Positions 31,541-39,059 of a stretch of 43,340 nt of DNA are shown here, one piece after another (position 1 is the first letter of the stretch; every line of letters begins with the position of its first letter). Below the pieces are notes generated by a model. The model worked only from the letters and a program-made list of their open reading frames with translations, did not search any database and was not told the origin of the DNA. Source of the stretch: CAZEJS01 sp964512645 (GTDB lineage: Bacteria; Actinomycetota; Geothermincolia; Fen-727; Anoxymicrobiaceae); contig CAZEJS010000025.1 of assembly GCA_964512645.1 (NCBI GenBank), positions 1 through 43,340 of the forward strand, written 5' to 3'. A program made the position numbers and the translations under genes.

Positions 31541-32023
31541 GTGTTCAACGTTGGAGACAAGGTCGTTTATCCCCACCACGGTGCCGGCGTCGTCGAAAAG
31601 ATCGAGATGAGGAGCATAGAAGGAGAGCGCAAGCGATACTTCGTCCTCAGCCTCTGCAGGGGCGACCTCAAGATCACCGTTCCCGAAGAAAGCACCGACG
31701 ACGTCGGTCTCCGAAGCGTCATCCCCAGGAGACAGGTGAAGTCGGTCTTCGAGGTCCTCAACCAGGAACAGAGCCAGATGCCCACCAACTGGAACCACCG
31801 CTACAAGAAGAACCGCGACAAGATCAGGAGTGGCGACGTATACCAGGTGGCCGAAGTCGTGCGGAACCTCTCGATACGCGAGCGCGAGAAGGGTCTCTCG
31901 ACCGGCGAGAAGCGAATGCTGAACCAGGCGCGCCAGATACTCCTTTCAGAGATAATCTTCGTGCTCAACATCGACGACGAGAAGGCCTCGCGGATGCTCG
32001 ACGAGGTGTTCTCGGGCAGGTAG
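31541..32023 (+). CDS. carD: CarD-family RNA polymerase-binding regulator
   Basis: Binds the RNA polymerase beta subunit and the upstream fork of promoter DNA and stabilises open complexes. The 160-residue protein closely follows mycobacterial CarD: VFNVGDKVVYPHHGAGVVEKIEMR forms the Tudor-like RNAP-interacting domain, and SGDVYQVAEVVRNLSIREREKGLSTGEKRMLNQARQIL forms the DNA-binding helical domain. The start is GTG 31541, which gives the family N-terminus; AAGGGAG lies ten bases upstream. The strong match to the actinobacterial form is one of the best taxonomic clues in the window. It is followed by the PIN-TRAM gene after 45 bases. Confidence 0.94.
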   Translation: MFNVGDKVVYPHHGAGVVEKIEMRSIEGERKRYFVLSLCRGDLKITVPEESTDDVGLRSVIPRRQVKSVFEVLNQEQSQMPTNWNHRYKKNRDKIRSGDVYQVAEVVRNLSIREREKGLSTGEKRMLNQARQILLSEIIFVLNIDDEKASRMLDEVFSGR

Positions 32024-32068
32024 CTCGCACCGGGTACCTTGAAATCCCAATAGAGGGAGGCGGTTGCC

Positions 32069-33130
32069 ATGGTGGTCATCGTCGTCCGCCTGCTGAGCAT
32101 GCTGATTTGCTCTTACGGCGGCTACCGGATCTCCCTCCTGCTGAACGACAACTACATCCTCAGGACCCCGCAGCAGGTTTTAGCAATCATCGTAGGTATT
32201 ACTCTGGGGCTCCTCATCGGGTTTGTCGTCGGCGGGCCGCTGGGCAGATCCATCGCTAACATACTCGGCGACATGGAGTCCGTTTTCTACAGGGCTCCCG
32301 GGGCCGACATATTTTTCAGCACGGTGGGTGCGTTTACCGGACTTCTGGTCGCGCTTGTGCCTTCAATAACGCTCTTCCGTTTCGGGCCGCCGGGCTATAT
32401 CCTGTCCCTGGCCCTGATGCTGCTCTTCGGCTTCGCCGGGGCCCGCATCGGGGTGATCAAGCGGCCCGAGTACGCGGCGATGTTCAAGCTGGGCCCCAGT
32501 TTCGGGTCCGCCGCGGCCCCCGGAGTGGGACAGATCATTGACACCAGCGTGATAATCGACGGCCGCATAGTTGATATTGTCAGGGCCGGGTTCCTCGCGG
32601 GGACGATGGTGGTGCCCAGGTTCGTCCTCATGGAGCTTCAGGCCGTGGCGGACTCCGCGGATACGCTCAAGCGGAGCCGCGGCAGGAGGGGGCTCGATAT
32701 CCTCAACGCCCTCCAGCGCCTCGATGACGCCAGGGTCGAGATCACCGACCAGGATTTCCCGGAGATAGCGGAAGTGGACTCGAAGCTCACCGCGCTTTCC
32801 AAGCTGACGGGGTTGCCGCTGGTGACCAACGATTTCAACCTCAACAAGGTGGCCGAGATCCAGGGTGTGAAGATCCTCAACATCAACGAGCTGGCGAGCG
32901 CGGTGAAGCCGGTTGTGCTCCCCGGCGAGAAGATGACGGTCAAGATCATCCGCGAGGGCAAGGAGCCCGGCCAGGGGGTGGGGTACCTGGACGACGGAAC
33001 CATGGTCGTCGTGGAGCGGGGAAAGAAGAGCGTGGGCAACGAAGCGGACGTGCTGGCGACCAGTGTGCTGCAGACGCCCGCCGGCAAGATGATCTTCGCC
33101 GAGCTCAAGGAAGAGGGGCAGGAGGAGTAG
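32069..33130 (+). CDS. PIN-TRAM membrane protein, YacL type
   Basis: A 353-residue protein with about four N-terminal membrane helices (residues 1-130), a PIN nuclease domain (about 150-270; IIDTSVIIDGRIVDI carries the first acidic residues, later VEITDQDFPEIAEVDSKLTALSK and PLVTNDFNLNKVAEI) and a C-terminal TRAM RNA-binding domain (about 285-345; GEKMTVKIIREGKEPGQGVGYLDDGTMVVVE). This is the YacL architecture, and as in Bacillus it stands directly before ispD and ispF. The substrate is unknown; cleavage of RNA at the membrane is inferred. The start ATG 32069 follows GGGAGG. Confidence 0.92.
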   Translation: MVVIVVRLLSMLICSYGGYRISLLLNDNYILRTPQQVLAIIVGITLGLLIGFVVGGPLGRSIANILGDMESVFYRAPGADIFFSTVGAFTGLLVALVPSITLFRFGPPGYILSLALMLLFGFAGARIGVIKRPEYAAMFKLGPSFGSAAAPGVGQIIDTSVIIDGRIVDIVRAGFLAGTMVVPRFVLMELQAVADSADTLKRSRGRRGLDILNALQRLDDARVEITDQDFPEIAEVDSKLTALSKLTGLPLVTNDFNLNKVAEIQGVKILNINELASAVKPVVLPGEKMTVKIIREGKEPGQGVGYLDDGTMVVVERGKKSVGNEADVLATSVLQTPAGKMIFAELKEEGQEE

Positions 33131-33136
33131 GCGCGC

Positions 33137-33829
33137 ATGGCGGCGTTCGCGGTGATCGCGGCGGGGGGAAGCGGGCGGCGCCTTGGTTCGCCCGGACCCA
33201 AGTTCGAGGTGCCCCTGCTGGGGAGGCCCATGGTCTCCTACTCGCTCGAGGCGTTTCAGGCCTGCCCGGCGATCGACGCCATCGTCCTGGTGGTGCCCGA
33301 GGAGCGGGTGCGGGCGTGGAGTCCGCGCGACCTGGCGAAGGCGGGCATAACCAAGGCCGTGGCGACCGTCGCCGGAGGCGCGACCAGGCAGGAATCGGTG
33401 AGGCTCGGCCTGTCCGCCGCCGGCGAGGGCGCGGGCACCGTCGCGGTGCACGACGCGGCCCGCCCTTTGGTCACGCCGGCGCTGGTGGAACGCGTGTGCG
33501 CCATTGGCGAGTGGCTCGCCGGCCAGGTCCCGGTGCTGCCGTTGACGGACACGGTGAAGCGCGTGGAAGACGGGCGCGTCGAACGCACGCTCGACAGGTC
33601 CGTCCTCTGTTCGGCGCAGACTCCCCAGGCGTTCGACCTGGCGGCGCTCGTCGCGGCGCATACGTCGGCGCTCGAAGAAGGCTTCCAGGGCACAGACGAC
33701 GCCTCGCTGGTGGAGCGCGCCGGCGGCACGGTCGGGACGGTGCGGGGAAACAGGGAGAACATCAAGGTGACTTATCCGGAAGACATGCTCCTGGCGGGGA
33801 CGTTCCTCGAGGAAAGGGACAGGCGATGA
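33137..33829 (+). CDS. ispD: 2-C-methyl-D-erythritol 4-phosphate cytidylyltransferase
   Basis: Transfers CMP from CTP to methylerythritol phosphate, the third step of the non-mevalonate isoprenoid pathway. The 230-residue protein shows the nucleotide-binding loop AAGGSGRRLG followed by PKFEVPLLGRPM, the block VAGGATRQESVRLGL, HDAARPLV, and the end region TDDASLVERAGG and GNRENIKVTYPED. The start ATG 33137 has AGGAGGAG in the preceding gene's end. The stop overlaps the ispF start by four bases (ATGA), consistent with the frequent pairing or fusion of these enzymes. Confidence 0.95.
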   Translation: MAAFAVIAAGGSGRRLGSPGPKFEVPLLGRPMVSYSLEAFQACPAIDAIVLVVPEERVRAWSPRDLAKAGITKAVATVAGGATRQESVRLGLSAAGEGAGTVAVHDAARPLVTPALVERVCAIGEWLAGQVPVLPLTDTVKRVEDGRVERTLDRSVLCSAQTPQAFDLAALVAAHTSALEEGFQGTDDASLVERAGGTVGTVRGNRENIKVTYPEDMLLAGTFLEERDRR

Positions 33830-34296
33830 GGACCGGAATAGGGGTGGACGCGCACCGTTTCGCTCCCGGCAGGCCGCTGTTCCTGGGAGGGGTCGAAGTC
33901 CCGCACGAGGTGGGGCTGGCCGGGCACTCGGACGCCGACGTCGTGCTCCACGCGTTGATGGACGCCCTGCTGGGCGCCTGCGCCGCCGGTGACATAGGCG
34001 GGATGTTCCCCGACGACGACCCTCGGTACGGCGGCGCCTCGAGCCTGGACCTCCTCGCGCGGGTGGTGGCGGAGGTTTCCGGGCTGGGATACAGGATCGT
34101 GAACGCCGACGTAGTCGTGATCTGCGAAGAGCCCAGGATCGCCCCTTCGCGCGAGCGGATGCGCCGGAGCATCGCCCGGGCGCTCGGCGTCGACGCGGGG
34201 GCCGTCTTCGTGAAGGGGACGACGACCGAAGGGATGGGCTTCGCGGGCCGCGGCGAGGGTATAATGGCAATCGCGTCAGTGCTTGTGGACAGATAG
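33826..34296 (+). CDS. ispF: 2-C-methyl-D-erythritol 2,4-cyclodiphosphate synthase
   Basis: Cyclises CDP-methylerythritol 2-phosphate to methylerythritol cyclodiphosphate with release of CMP, the fifth step of the non-mevalonate pathway, as a trimer. The 156-residue length is normal. Metal ligands are visible in GVDAHRF (Asp8, His10) and AGHSDADVVLHALMDALLGA (His near 42), and the family blocks GDIGGMFPDDDPRY and VKGTTTEGMGFAGRGEGI are intact. It starts at ATG 33826 inside the ispD stop. IspE was not seen in this window. Confidence 0.96.
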   Translation: MRTGIGVDAHRFAPGRPLFLGGVEVPHEVGLAGHSDADVVLHALMDALLGACAAGDIGGMFPDDDPRYGGASSLDLLARVVAEVSGLGYRIVNADVVVICEEPRIAPSRERMRRSIARALGVDAGAVFVKGTTTEGMGFAGRGEGIMAIASVLVDR

Positions 34297-34307
34297 AGAA
34301 CGGGATT

Positions 34308-35708
34308 ATGGCACAGAAAATGAACCCTGTAAGAGTGCCGGTGCGCCGGCGAAGCCCCGAGGAAAGGACTGGAGATTTCAACGAGGTCGCGCTGGGGTAC
34401 GACCTGTCGGAGGCCGTGGCGGAGGCGGGTCGCTGTATAGCCTGCAAGAAGCCCGCGTGCGTGAAAGGCTGTCCCGTGGGCATCGACATCCCCGGCTTCA
34501 TGGCGGACCTCAAGGAAGGCGACCCGCGCCGGGCCGTAAACAGGATCAAAGAAGAGAACCTGCTCCCGGGCATCTGCGGAAGGGTCTGTCCCCAGGAAAC
34601 GCAGTGCGAGGCTGAGTGCGTGCTCGGGAAAAAGGGCGACCCGCTGGCGATCGGCAAGCTCGAGAGGTTCGTGGCCGACTGGGAGTCGGACCAGGGCAGG
34701 GCGGCCGCCGCGGCGCCGCCCGGACCCAGCGGTTACCGCGCCGCCGTCGTCGGCTCCGGGCCGGCCGGCCTGACGGCCGCCGGAGAGCTGGCGAAGAAAG
34801 GCCACGACGTAACCGTGTTCGAGGCCCTGCACGTGGCCGGCGGCGTGCTCACCTACGGAATCCCGGAGTTCCGGCTCCCACAGTGGGTGGTCGACAGGGA
34901 GGTCGGCCTCCTGCAGGAGATGGGCGTGAAGCTGGTCCTTGACTTCGTGGTCGGCCGTACCGCTACGCTCGAGGACATCGCGCGGGAGTTCGACTCGGTC
35001 TTCATCGGCATCGGGGCGGGCCTTCCGACGTTCATGGGCATCCCCGGCGAGAACCTCAACGGGGTCTATTCCGCCAACGAGTTCCTGACCCGCGCCAACC
35101 TCATGCGGGCGAGGGATTTTCCCGAATACGATACGCCGATCAAGAGCGGGGGCAGGGTCTGTGTCGTCGGCGGAGGAAACGTCGCCATGGACTCGGCCAG
35201 GACCGCGCTGCGGATGGGCGCCGAGACGGTGAACATAATCTACCGGCGCTCGCGCGTGGAGATGCCGGCCAGGAAGGAGGAAGTGGACCACGGGGCGGAA
35301 GAAGGAATCGTGTTTCACATGCTCTCCAACCCCACCGAGGTCAGGGGAAAGGACGGCCGGTGCGTCGCGGTGGAGTGCCAGCGCATGGAGCTGGGAGAGC
35401 CGGACGAATCCGGGCGCAGGCGTCCCGTGCCGGTTGAGGGAGAGCTCTTCACGCTGGATACGGACACCCTGGTGATGGCGATCGGGACCCGGGCAAACCC
35501 CCTCCTGGCCTCGACCGCGCGGGACCTCGAGCTCAACAAGCGGGGCTACATAGCAGTCTCCGGAGAGGATTTCTCGACCGGCATGCCGGGGGTCTACGCG
35601 GGCGGGGACATAACCACGGGCTCGGCGACCGTGATCGAAGCGATGGGCGCCGGGAAGGTCGCCGCCGGGGCCATGGACGCTTATATGAGGGGCGGCGGCG
35701 CGGGTTAG
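34308..35708 (+). CDS. GltD/NfnB-type NADPH flavoprotein oxidoreductase
   Basis: A 466-residue FAD- and NAD(P)H-binding protein with an N-terminal iron-sulfur domain (CIACKKPACVKGCPVGIDIP and CGRVCPQETQCEAECV), an FAD site (VVGSGPAGLTAAGELAKKGHDVTVFEA) and a second dinucleotide site (VVGGGNVAMDSARTALRMGA). This fits the small subunit of glutamate synthase and its homotetrameric and NfnB/SudA relatives. The usual large partner (GltB) and the NfnA partner are absent nearby, so the reaction cannot be fixed. The start is ATG 34308, 11 bases after ispF, so it may be cotranscribed. Its stop overlaps the opposing gene by four bases. Confidence 0.87.
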   Translation: MAQKMNPVRVPVRRRSPEERTGDFNEVALGYDLSEAVAEAGRCIACKKPACVKGCPVGIDIPGFMADLKEGDPRRAVNRIKEENLLPGICGRVCPQETQCEAECVLGKKGDPLAIGKLERFVADWESDQGRAAAAAPPGPSGYRAAVVGSGPAGLTAAGELAKKGHDVTVFEALHVAGGVLTYGIPEFRLPQWVVDREVGLLQEMGVKLVLDFVVGRTATLEDIAREFDSVFIGIGAGLPTFMGIPGENLNGVYSANEFLTRANLMRARDFPEYDTPIKSGGRVCVVGGGNVAMDSARTALRMGAETVNIIYRRSRVEMPARKEEVDHGAEEGIVFHMLSNPTEVRGKDGRCVAVECQRMELGEPDESGRRRPVPVEGELFTLDTDTLVMAIGTRANPLLASTARDLELNKRGYIAVSGEDFSTGMPGVYAGGDITTGSATVIEAMGAGKVAAGAMDAYMRGGGAG

Positions 35709-36388
35709 TGTTTGTGGTCGTGCTCGTGACCGTGCTCGCCCTGGTGGGTGTCGTACCTGTTGGCGGTGTCCACGGGGACGACCTTCGGCAGCGGCTTCCT
35801 GCCGGCCATGACGTCCTCAATAACCTTCTGCATACGCTCGTAGACGCGTCGCTCCTCTTCGTCCTGCGCCAGCTCGATCGCCTTCCGGCCGTGGTAGAGG
35901 GCTTTGGCGGGGTCCTTGATGAAGTACAGGTATATCGAGGCGAGGTTCTCCTGCAGGAGCGCCGAGTCGGGGTTCTCCCTGGCGCCGTCCATGGCCAGGG
36001 CGAGCCCCTCGTCCACCTTGCCGAACTGGCCGAGCATCCAGCTGGCGTAGTAGACGGCCATCGTGAAGTGCGGGTCCAGCCTGCTGATCATCCAGTAGTA
36101 AGGGAACAGGGGCCTTTCGTTTCCGAGGCTGTGCCCCAGGTACTCGTGGAAGATGCTGTCGGTCTTGGTCCACATGTACGCGGCGAGCGTCTGGCGCACG
36201 CCCCCCAGCACGTCGAGCACCGAGCGCCCGGTTTCCGCGGGCGAACTCCTGTCCAAACCGGCGTGCGCCGCACCGGAGCGGTCCAGCGACACCTGAACGA
36301 GCGAGGCGCTCAGCAGCAGCAGGGCGACGAGGCCCGTCACCACGATGGGGAAGCGCTGCGATGCCAAGCGACGCCAGGCGCGTTTCAC
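35705..36388 (-). CDS. Membrane-anchored TPR-like protein with His-rich tail
   Basis: A 227-residue protein with one N-terminal membrane helix (about 15-35) and an external helical domain containing at least two TPR-like pairs (FTMAVYYASWMLGQFGKVDEGLALAMDGARENPDS, then LLQENLASIYLYFIKDPAKALYHGRKAIELA). It ends in HGHEHDHKH, a tail that could bind metal ions. It is the last gene of a three-gene operon with an ABC-2 transporter, sharing four bases with the permease gene. A scaffold or partner role for the exporter is inferred. No substrate is evident. Confidence 0.72.
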   Translation of the reverse strand: MKRAWRRLASQRFPIVVTGLVALLLLSASLVQVSLDRSGAAHAGLDRSSPAETGRSVLDVLGGVRQTLAAYMWTKTDSIFHEYLGHSLGNERPLFPYYWMISRLDPHFTMAVYYASWMLGQFGKVDEGLALAMDGARENPDSALLQENLASIYLYFIKDPAKALYHGRKAIELAQDEEERRVYERMQKVIEDVMAGRKPLPKVVPVDTANRYDTHQGEHGHEHDHKH

Positions 36389-37152
36389 AGGTCCCGCCTC
36401 CTGAACGCCAGGTGCGCCACCAGGACGAATATCGCCGAGAACAGCACGGCGTACCCGGTGATGCGGAGCATGTGCCAGGCGGAGGCCCCCCCTCCGTAGC
36501 CGACCTGCTGAGAGAGGTTGAAGTTCTCCAGGTTCGGCACCAGGTAGTAGACGGCGCCGGAGAGGACCTTCAGGAAACCGTGCATGTTGCCGACCAGCCT
36601 GGGGTACAGGAAGCCGGACTTCATGTGGCAGATGAAGTAGAAGAGGATGGTCACGAAGACGTTGACCGGCGGGCTGGTGAACGTCGAGAACATCAGGCAG
36701 AACGCCGCGATGATCGCGGCTTCGAGAAACACCGCGAAGACGCCCTCGAGAACAACCGGGGAGAAACGCTGGACCCTGGCCGCGAGCAGCACGAGGATCT
36801 CGATTCCCATGACGAGCATGATAGCCGCCAGCGAGGCCAGGATTCCCAGGTACTTGCCCAGCAGGTACTGGGCGCGCGAGACCGGCTTGGAGAGGATGTT
36901 GTAAATCGTTCGCTTCTCGACCTCGCCGGGAACCTGGCCCACCGAGAGGATCACCGCGAGAACGACGCCGAACAGGGAAGCCAGGCTCAGCGAGACGTCC
37001 CTCAGGAAAGAGGCCCGGGCGCCCAGGTCGAAGTTAGGAAGCACCGGGGCCAGCGCCAGGACCACCAGGGCAAAAAGGAACACCACATAGAATACCTTGC
37101 GGCGCGCCGCGTCCTTGATGACGTTGGACGCTATCGCCAGGACGTTGCTCAT
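36385..37152 (-). CDS. ABC-2 type transporter permease
   Basis: A 255-residue integral membrane protein with about six helices (first near residues 20-40, last near 230-248) and the ABC-2 permease pattern: a long first cytoplasmic segment, the ISVGQVPGEVEKRTIYNILSKPVSRAQYLLGKY block typical of this class, and paired helices thereafter. It would form an exporter with the ATPase encoded directly upstream; the two genes overlap by four bases. The exported substrate is unknown. Confidence 0.88.
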   Translation of the reverse strand: MSNVLAIASNVIKDAARRKVFYVVFLFALVVLALAPVLPNFDLGARASFLRDVSLSLASLFGVVLAVILSVGQVPGEVEKRTIYNILSKPVSRAQYLLGKYLGILASLAAIMLVMGIEILVLLAARVQRFSPVVLEGVFAVFLEAAIIAAFCLMFSTFTSPPVNVFVTILFYFICHMKSGFLYPRLVGNMHGFLKVLSGAVYYLVPNLENFNLSQQVGYGGGASAWHMLRITGYAVLFSAIFVLVAHLAFRRRDL

Positions 37153-38072
37153 CGCGACGTCTCCCTGATCGTCTCCAGAAAAAGATCCTCGAGGGAGCGG
37201 TGGGAGGGCCGGACGCCCACGAGTTCCAGGCCCAGCGAGCGGGCTTCCTCCAGGAGCGGGTATACGTCGGCTGTTTCCGCCTCCAGGACCAGCTCCCCTT
37301 CCTCGAGGCCGGCGGACTTCGCGCGCCGGAAGCTCCCCGGGGGCAGGGAGGAAGCGCGCAGCGCTATGCGCATGCGGCCTTCCTCTGTGAGCATGTCCGA
37401 AAGCCTTCCCTCTTTCACCGAGCGCCCGGTGTTGATGATGCTCACGCTATCGCATATGTTCTCGACCTCGGAGAGCTGGTGGCTGGAAAGGAAGATCGTC
37501 TTACCCGCTTCCTTGAGCCCCAGGAGGATGTCGCGCACCTCTTTCTGCCCCACGGGGTCGAGGCCGCTGGATGGCTCGTCGAGTATGACCAGGTCCGGAT
37601 CGTTGACGAGCGCCTGGGCGATGCCGAACCGCTGGAGCATGCCCTTGGAGTACCTGTCCAGCGTGAGGTGCGAGTCGCGCGGCAGCCCCACCAGGTCGAG
37701 CAGCTCCGCCGACCGCCTTCTCGTCTCCTCGGCGGTCATCCGGAAGAACCGGCCGTAGAGGGCCAGCCCCTTCTCGGCGGTCAGAAAGCCGTAGAAGTAC
37801 GGCTGTTCGGGCAGGAACCCCAGTTTCCGGTGCGTCGAACGGTCGCCCAGCTTCTTCCCGAGCAGGGTGCCGCCGCCGGACTGCGGGAACACCAGCCCGA
37901 GCATAACCTTCAGTGTGGTGGTCTTGCCTGCGCCGTTAGGCCCCAGCAGGCCGAAAATCTCCCCGTAGCCGACGTTCAGCGAGAGGTCCACGACAGCAGC
38001 CTTGCGCCTGCGGGAGGCCCCCAATCTGTACTCTTTCCTGATGCTTTCGAGCGCTATCGCCCTGTCGTCCAT
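37149..38072 (-). CDS. ABC transporter ATP-binding protein
   Basis: A 307-residue ATPase of the ABC-2 exporter class. The Walker A is GPNGAGKTTT, the signature is YSKGMLQRFGIAQAL (a SKGM variant), the Walker B is DLVILDEPSSGLDP and the switch histidine lies in LSSHQL. A C-terminal extension of about 80 residues is usual for this type. ATG 38072 is preferred because GGGGG precedes it; ATG 38102 is an alternative. It is the first gene of the operon with the permease and the TPR-like protein. A TATAAT lies about 65 bases upstream. Confidence 0.92.
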   Translation of the reverse strand: MDDRAIALESIRKEYRLGASRRRKAAVVDLSLNVGYGEIFGLLGPNGAGKTTTLKVMLGLVFPQSGGGTLLGKKLGDRSTHRKLGFLPEQPYFYGFLTAEKGLALYGRFFRMTAEETRRRSAELLDLVGLPRDSHLTLDRYSKGMLQRFGIAQALVNDPDLVILDEPSSGLDPVGQKEVRDILLGLKEAGKTIFLSSHQLSEVENICDSVSIINTGRSVKEGRLSDMLTEEGRMRIALRASSLPPGSFRRAKSAGLEEGELVLEAETADVYPLLEEARSLGLELVGVRPSHRSLEDLFLETIRETSR

Positions 38073-38137
38073 TTTCCCCCAATCGTGCCGGGGAGCGGCC
38101 ATCGTCCGCGGCGTTTCGGGCTCCGGCGGGTATCATT

Positions 38138-38143
38138 ATTATA
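38138..38143 (-). promoter_or_regulatory. -10 box (TATAAT) for the ABC transporter operon
   Basis: A perfect TATAAT on the minus strand, upstream of the ATPase gene. No convincing -35 at 16-18 bases. The divergent cooT promoter lies about 120 bases away. Confidence 0.5.
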
Positions 38144-38257
38144 CTTCGGAGACGAACCTGCGCGCGGTTTTGTTCGTCGGAACCATTGAGACCCGGGGTC
38201 GGGCCTCCTTCGACCCGGGCCCCACGAAAGGCTCGAGCCGGGGCGGCGAATGCAGGC

Positions 38258-38286
38258 CTGACCCCGCCCCGCCCTTACGTTACAAT
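38258..38286 (+). promoter_or_regulatory. Promoter of cooT
   Basis: CTGACC (38258-38263) and TACAAT (38281-38286) with a 17-base spacer. The -10 box ends six bases before a GTG at 38293, in frame with cooT. Confidence 0.5.
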
Positions 38287-38334
38287 AGAAGCGTGGACCG
38301 AGCGAAAGCGCGAACTACCTTCGAGGAGAGGGCC

Positions 38335-38520
38335 GTGTGTGAGTCAAACATCTACCTGCGGGACGAAGAAGGGGACAACCTGGTCATGGAGGACGCGGTG
38401 CTGGTCGAGAACGAGGGCGGCCGCGTGAAAGCCACGGACATCCTGGGCGACGTCCAGGTGTTCGAGGGCACGCTGGAGGAGATCACCTTCCTCGACCACC
38501 GCATCATCATCCGCAGCTGA
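38335..38520 (+). CDS. cooT: CooT-family nickel-binding protein
   Basis: A 61-residue protein of the CooT family, small dimeric proteins that bind one nickel ion through the N-terminal cysteine in CO-dehydrogenase systems. The start gives the family N-terminus M-C-E-S-N-x-Y-L, followed by DNLVMEDAVLVEN and KATDILGDVQVFEGTLEEITFLDHRIII, in line with the whole family. GTG 38335 is preferred because GAGGAG lies about eight bases upstream. An in-frame GTG at 38293, right after a -10 box, would add 14 residues and bury the cysteine. No CO dehydrogenase or hydrogenase gene is in the window. Confidence 0.82.
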   Translation: MCESNIYLRDEEGDNLVMEDAVLVENEGGRVKATDILGDVQVFEGTLEEITFLDHRIIIRS

Positions 38521-38561
38521 CCCCGACATTCCCATGGGCGGGCGATAGGGCAGCGTCCGGA

Positions 38562-38630
38562 GGCGCCCGAAGGTGTGGTGCCCGGAGGCGTAGTTCAAGT
38601 CCGCCGGCGCCGTTTGCTTTCCATTTTTTA
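38562..38630 (+). terminator. Nested hairpins with T-rich tail after cooT
   Basis: GGCGCC at 38562-38567 can pair with GGCGCC at 38606-38611 around an inner GGCG/CGCC hairpin (38587-38605). The downstream strand is T-rich (GTTTGCTTTCCATTTTTT). It lies about 40 bases after the cooT stop. Confidence 0.4.
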
Positions 38631-38705
38631 CCACTTGCCGGGCCGGGGACGTCACCGGGACCTGCGCGAGGGAGGGTGCGATCGCCCAAAAAGTCGCGGT
38701 GGTAT

Positions 38706-38727
38706 AAAAAAAGCCCTTCCGGGCCTT
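38706..38727 (-). terminator. Intrinsic terminator on the minus strand
   Basis: Reading on the minus strand: AAGGCCC, loop GGAA, GGGCTTT (one G-T pair), continuing to a run of seven T. It would end transcripts coming from the response-regulator operon or from the structured region just upstream (38735-38855). Confidence 0.75.
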
Positions 38728-38734
38728 GGGGAGA

Positions 38735-38855
38735 GGACAACCGGGCCTTGGAACCGGGTCCCGATCGAAATCGGCGTATCAGACCTTAATGCGGCAACTC
38801 TTGGGGATATTTGGATGGTCCAAATACTTTAACCCTGAGCTGTACCCGGTTGTCC
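38735..38855 (-). ncRNA. Candidate structured RNA before a terminator
   Basis: A perfect 11-bp inverted repeat (GGACAACCGGG at 38735-38745, CCCGGTTGTCC at 38845-38855) encloses about 100 bases. These contain the hairpin TATTTGGA/TCCAAATA (38808-38826) and, on the minus strand, CCGAT-TTCG-ATCGG (about 38761-38774), a UUCG-type loop. On the minus strand an intrinsic terminator follows nine bases later. A further CCGGC/GCCGG hairpin lies at 38884-38897. A closing helix with hairpin arms and a terminator fits a small RNA or a structured 3' end. It matches no RNA family I can name. The 540-bp gap from 38521 to 39059 holds no credible gene. Confidence 0.4.
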
Positions 38856-39059
38856 GAACTTGGTACTGGCAACCGATCTCTTTCCGGCGAATGCCGGATT
38901 CCCGGCTGCCTGTCGGATGAGAAGCGGTACCTCTGGTTCATATTCTCCAGTCCGGGGGGGCCGGATTCAAGAGCTTTTCGACTGGCGGTGCGAATAGCAC
39001 GGTGAACAGCACTATCGGAGCATGAGCGGACGCGTCGGAAACGACCGCGGCGGCCTGTT

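Noticed and set aside
32363..34657. 764-codon minus-strand frame opposite the PIN-TRAM, ispD and ispF genes
   Set aside because: Runs antisense through three conserved genes and contains long Arg/Ser/Pro runs typical of a shadow frame.
38581..38612. TAGTTCAAGTCC sequence resembling a tRNA T-arm
   Set aside because: The flanking bases do not form a T-stem, and no D-arm, anticodon arm or matching acceptor stem lies upstream.
38521..39059. Possible RNase P RNA, tmRNA or SRP RNA in the gene-free gap
   Set aside because: None of the hallmark sequences of these RNAs (for example GAGGAAAGTCC of RNase P RNA) are present on either strand.
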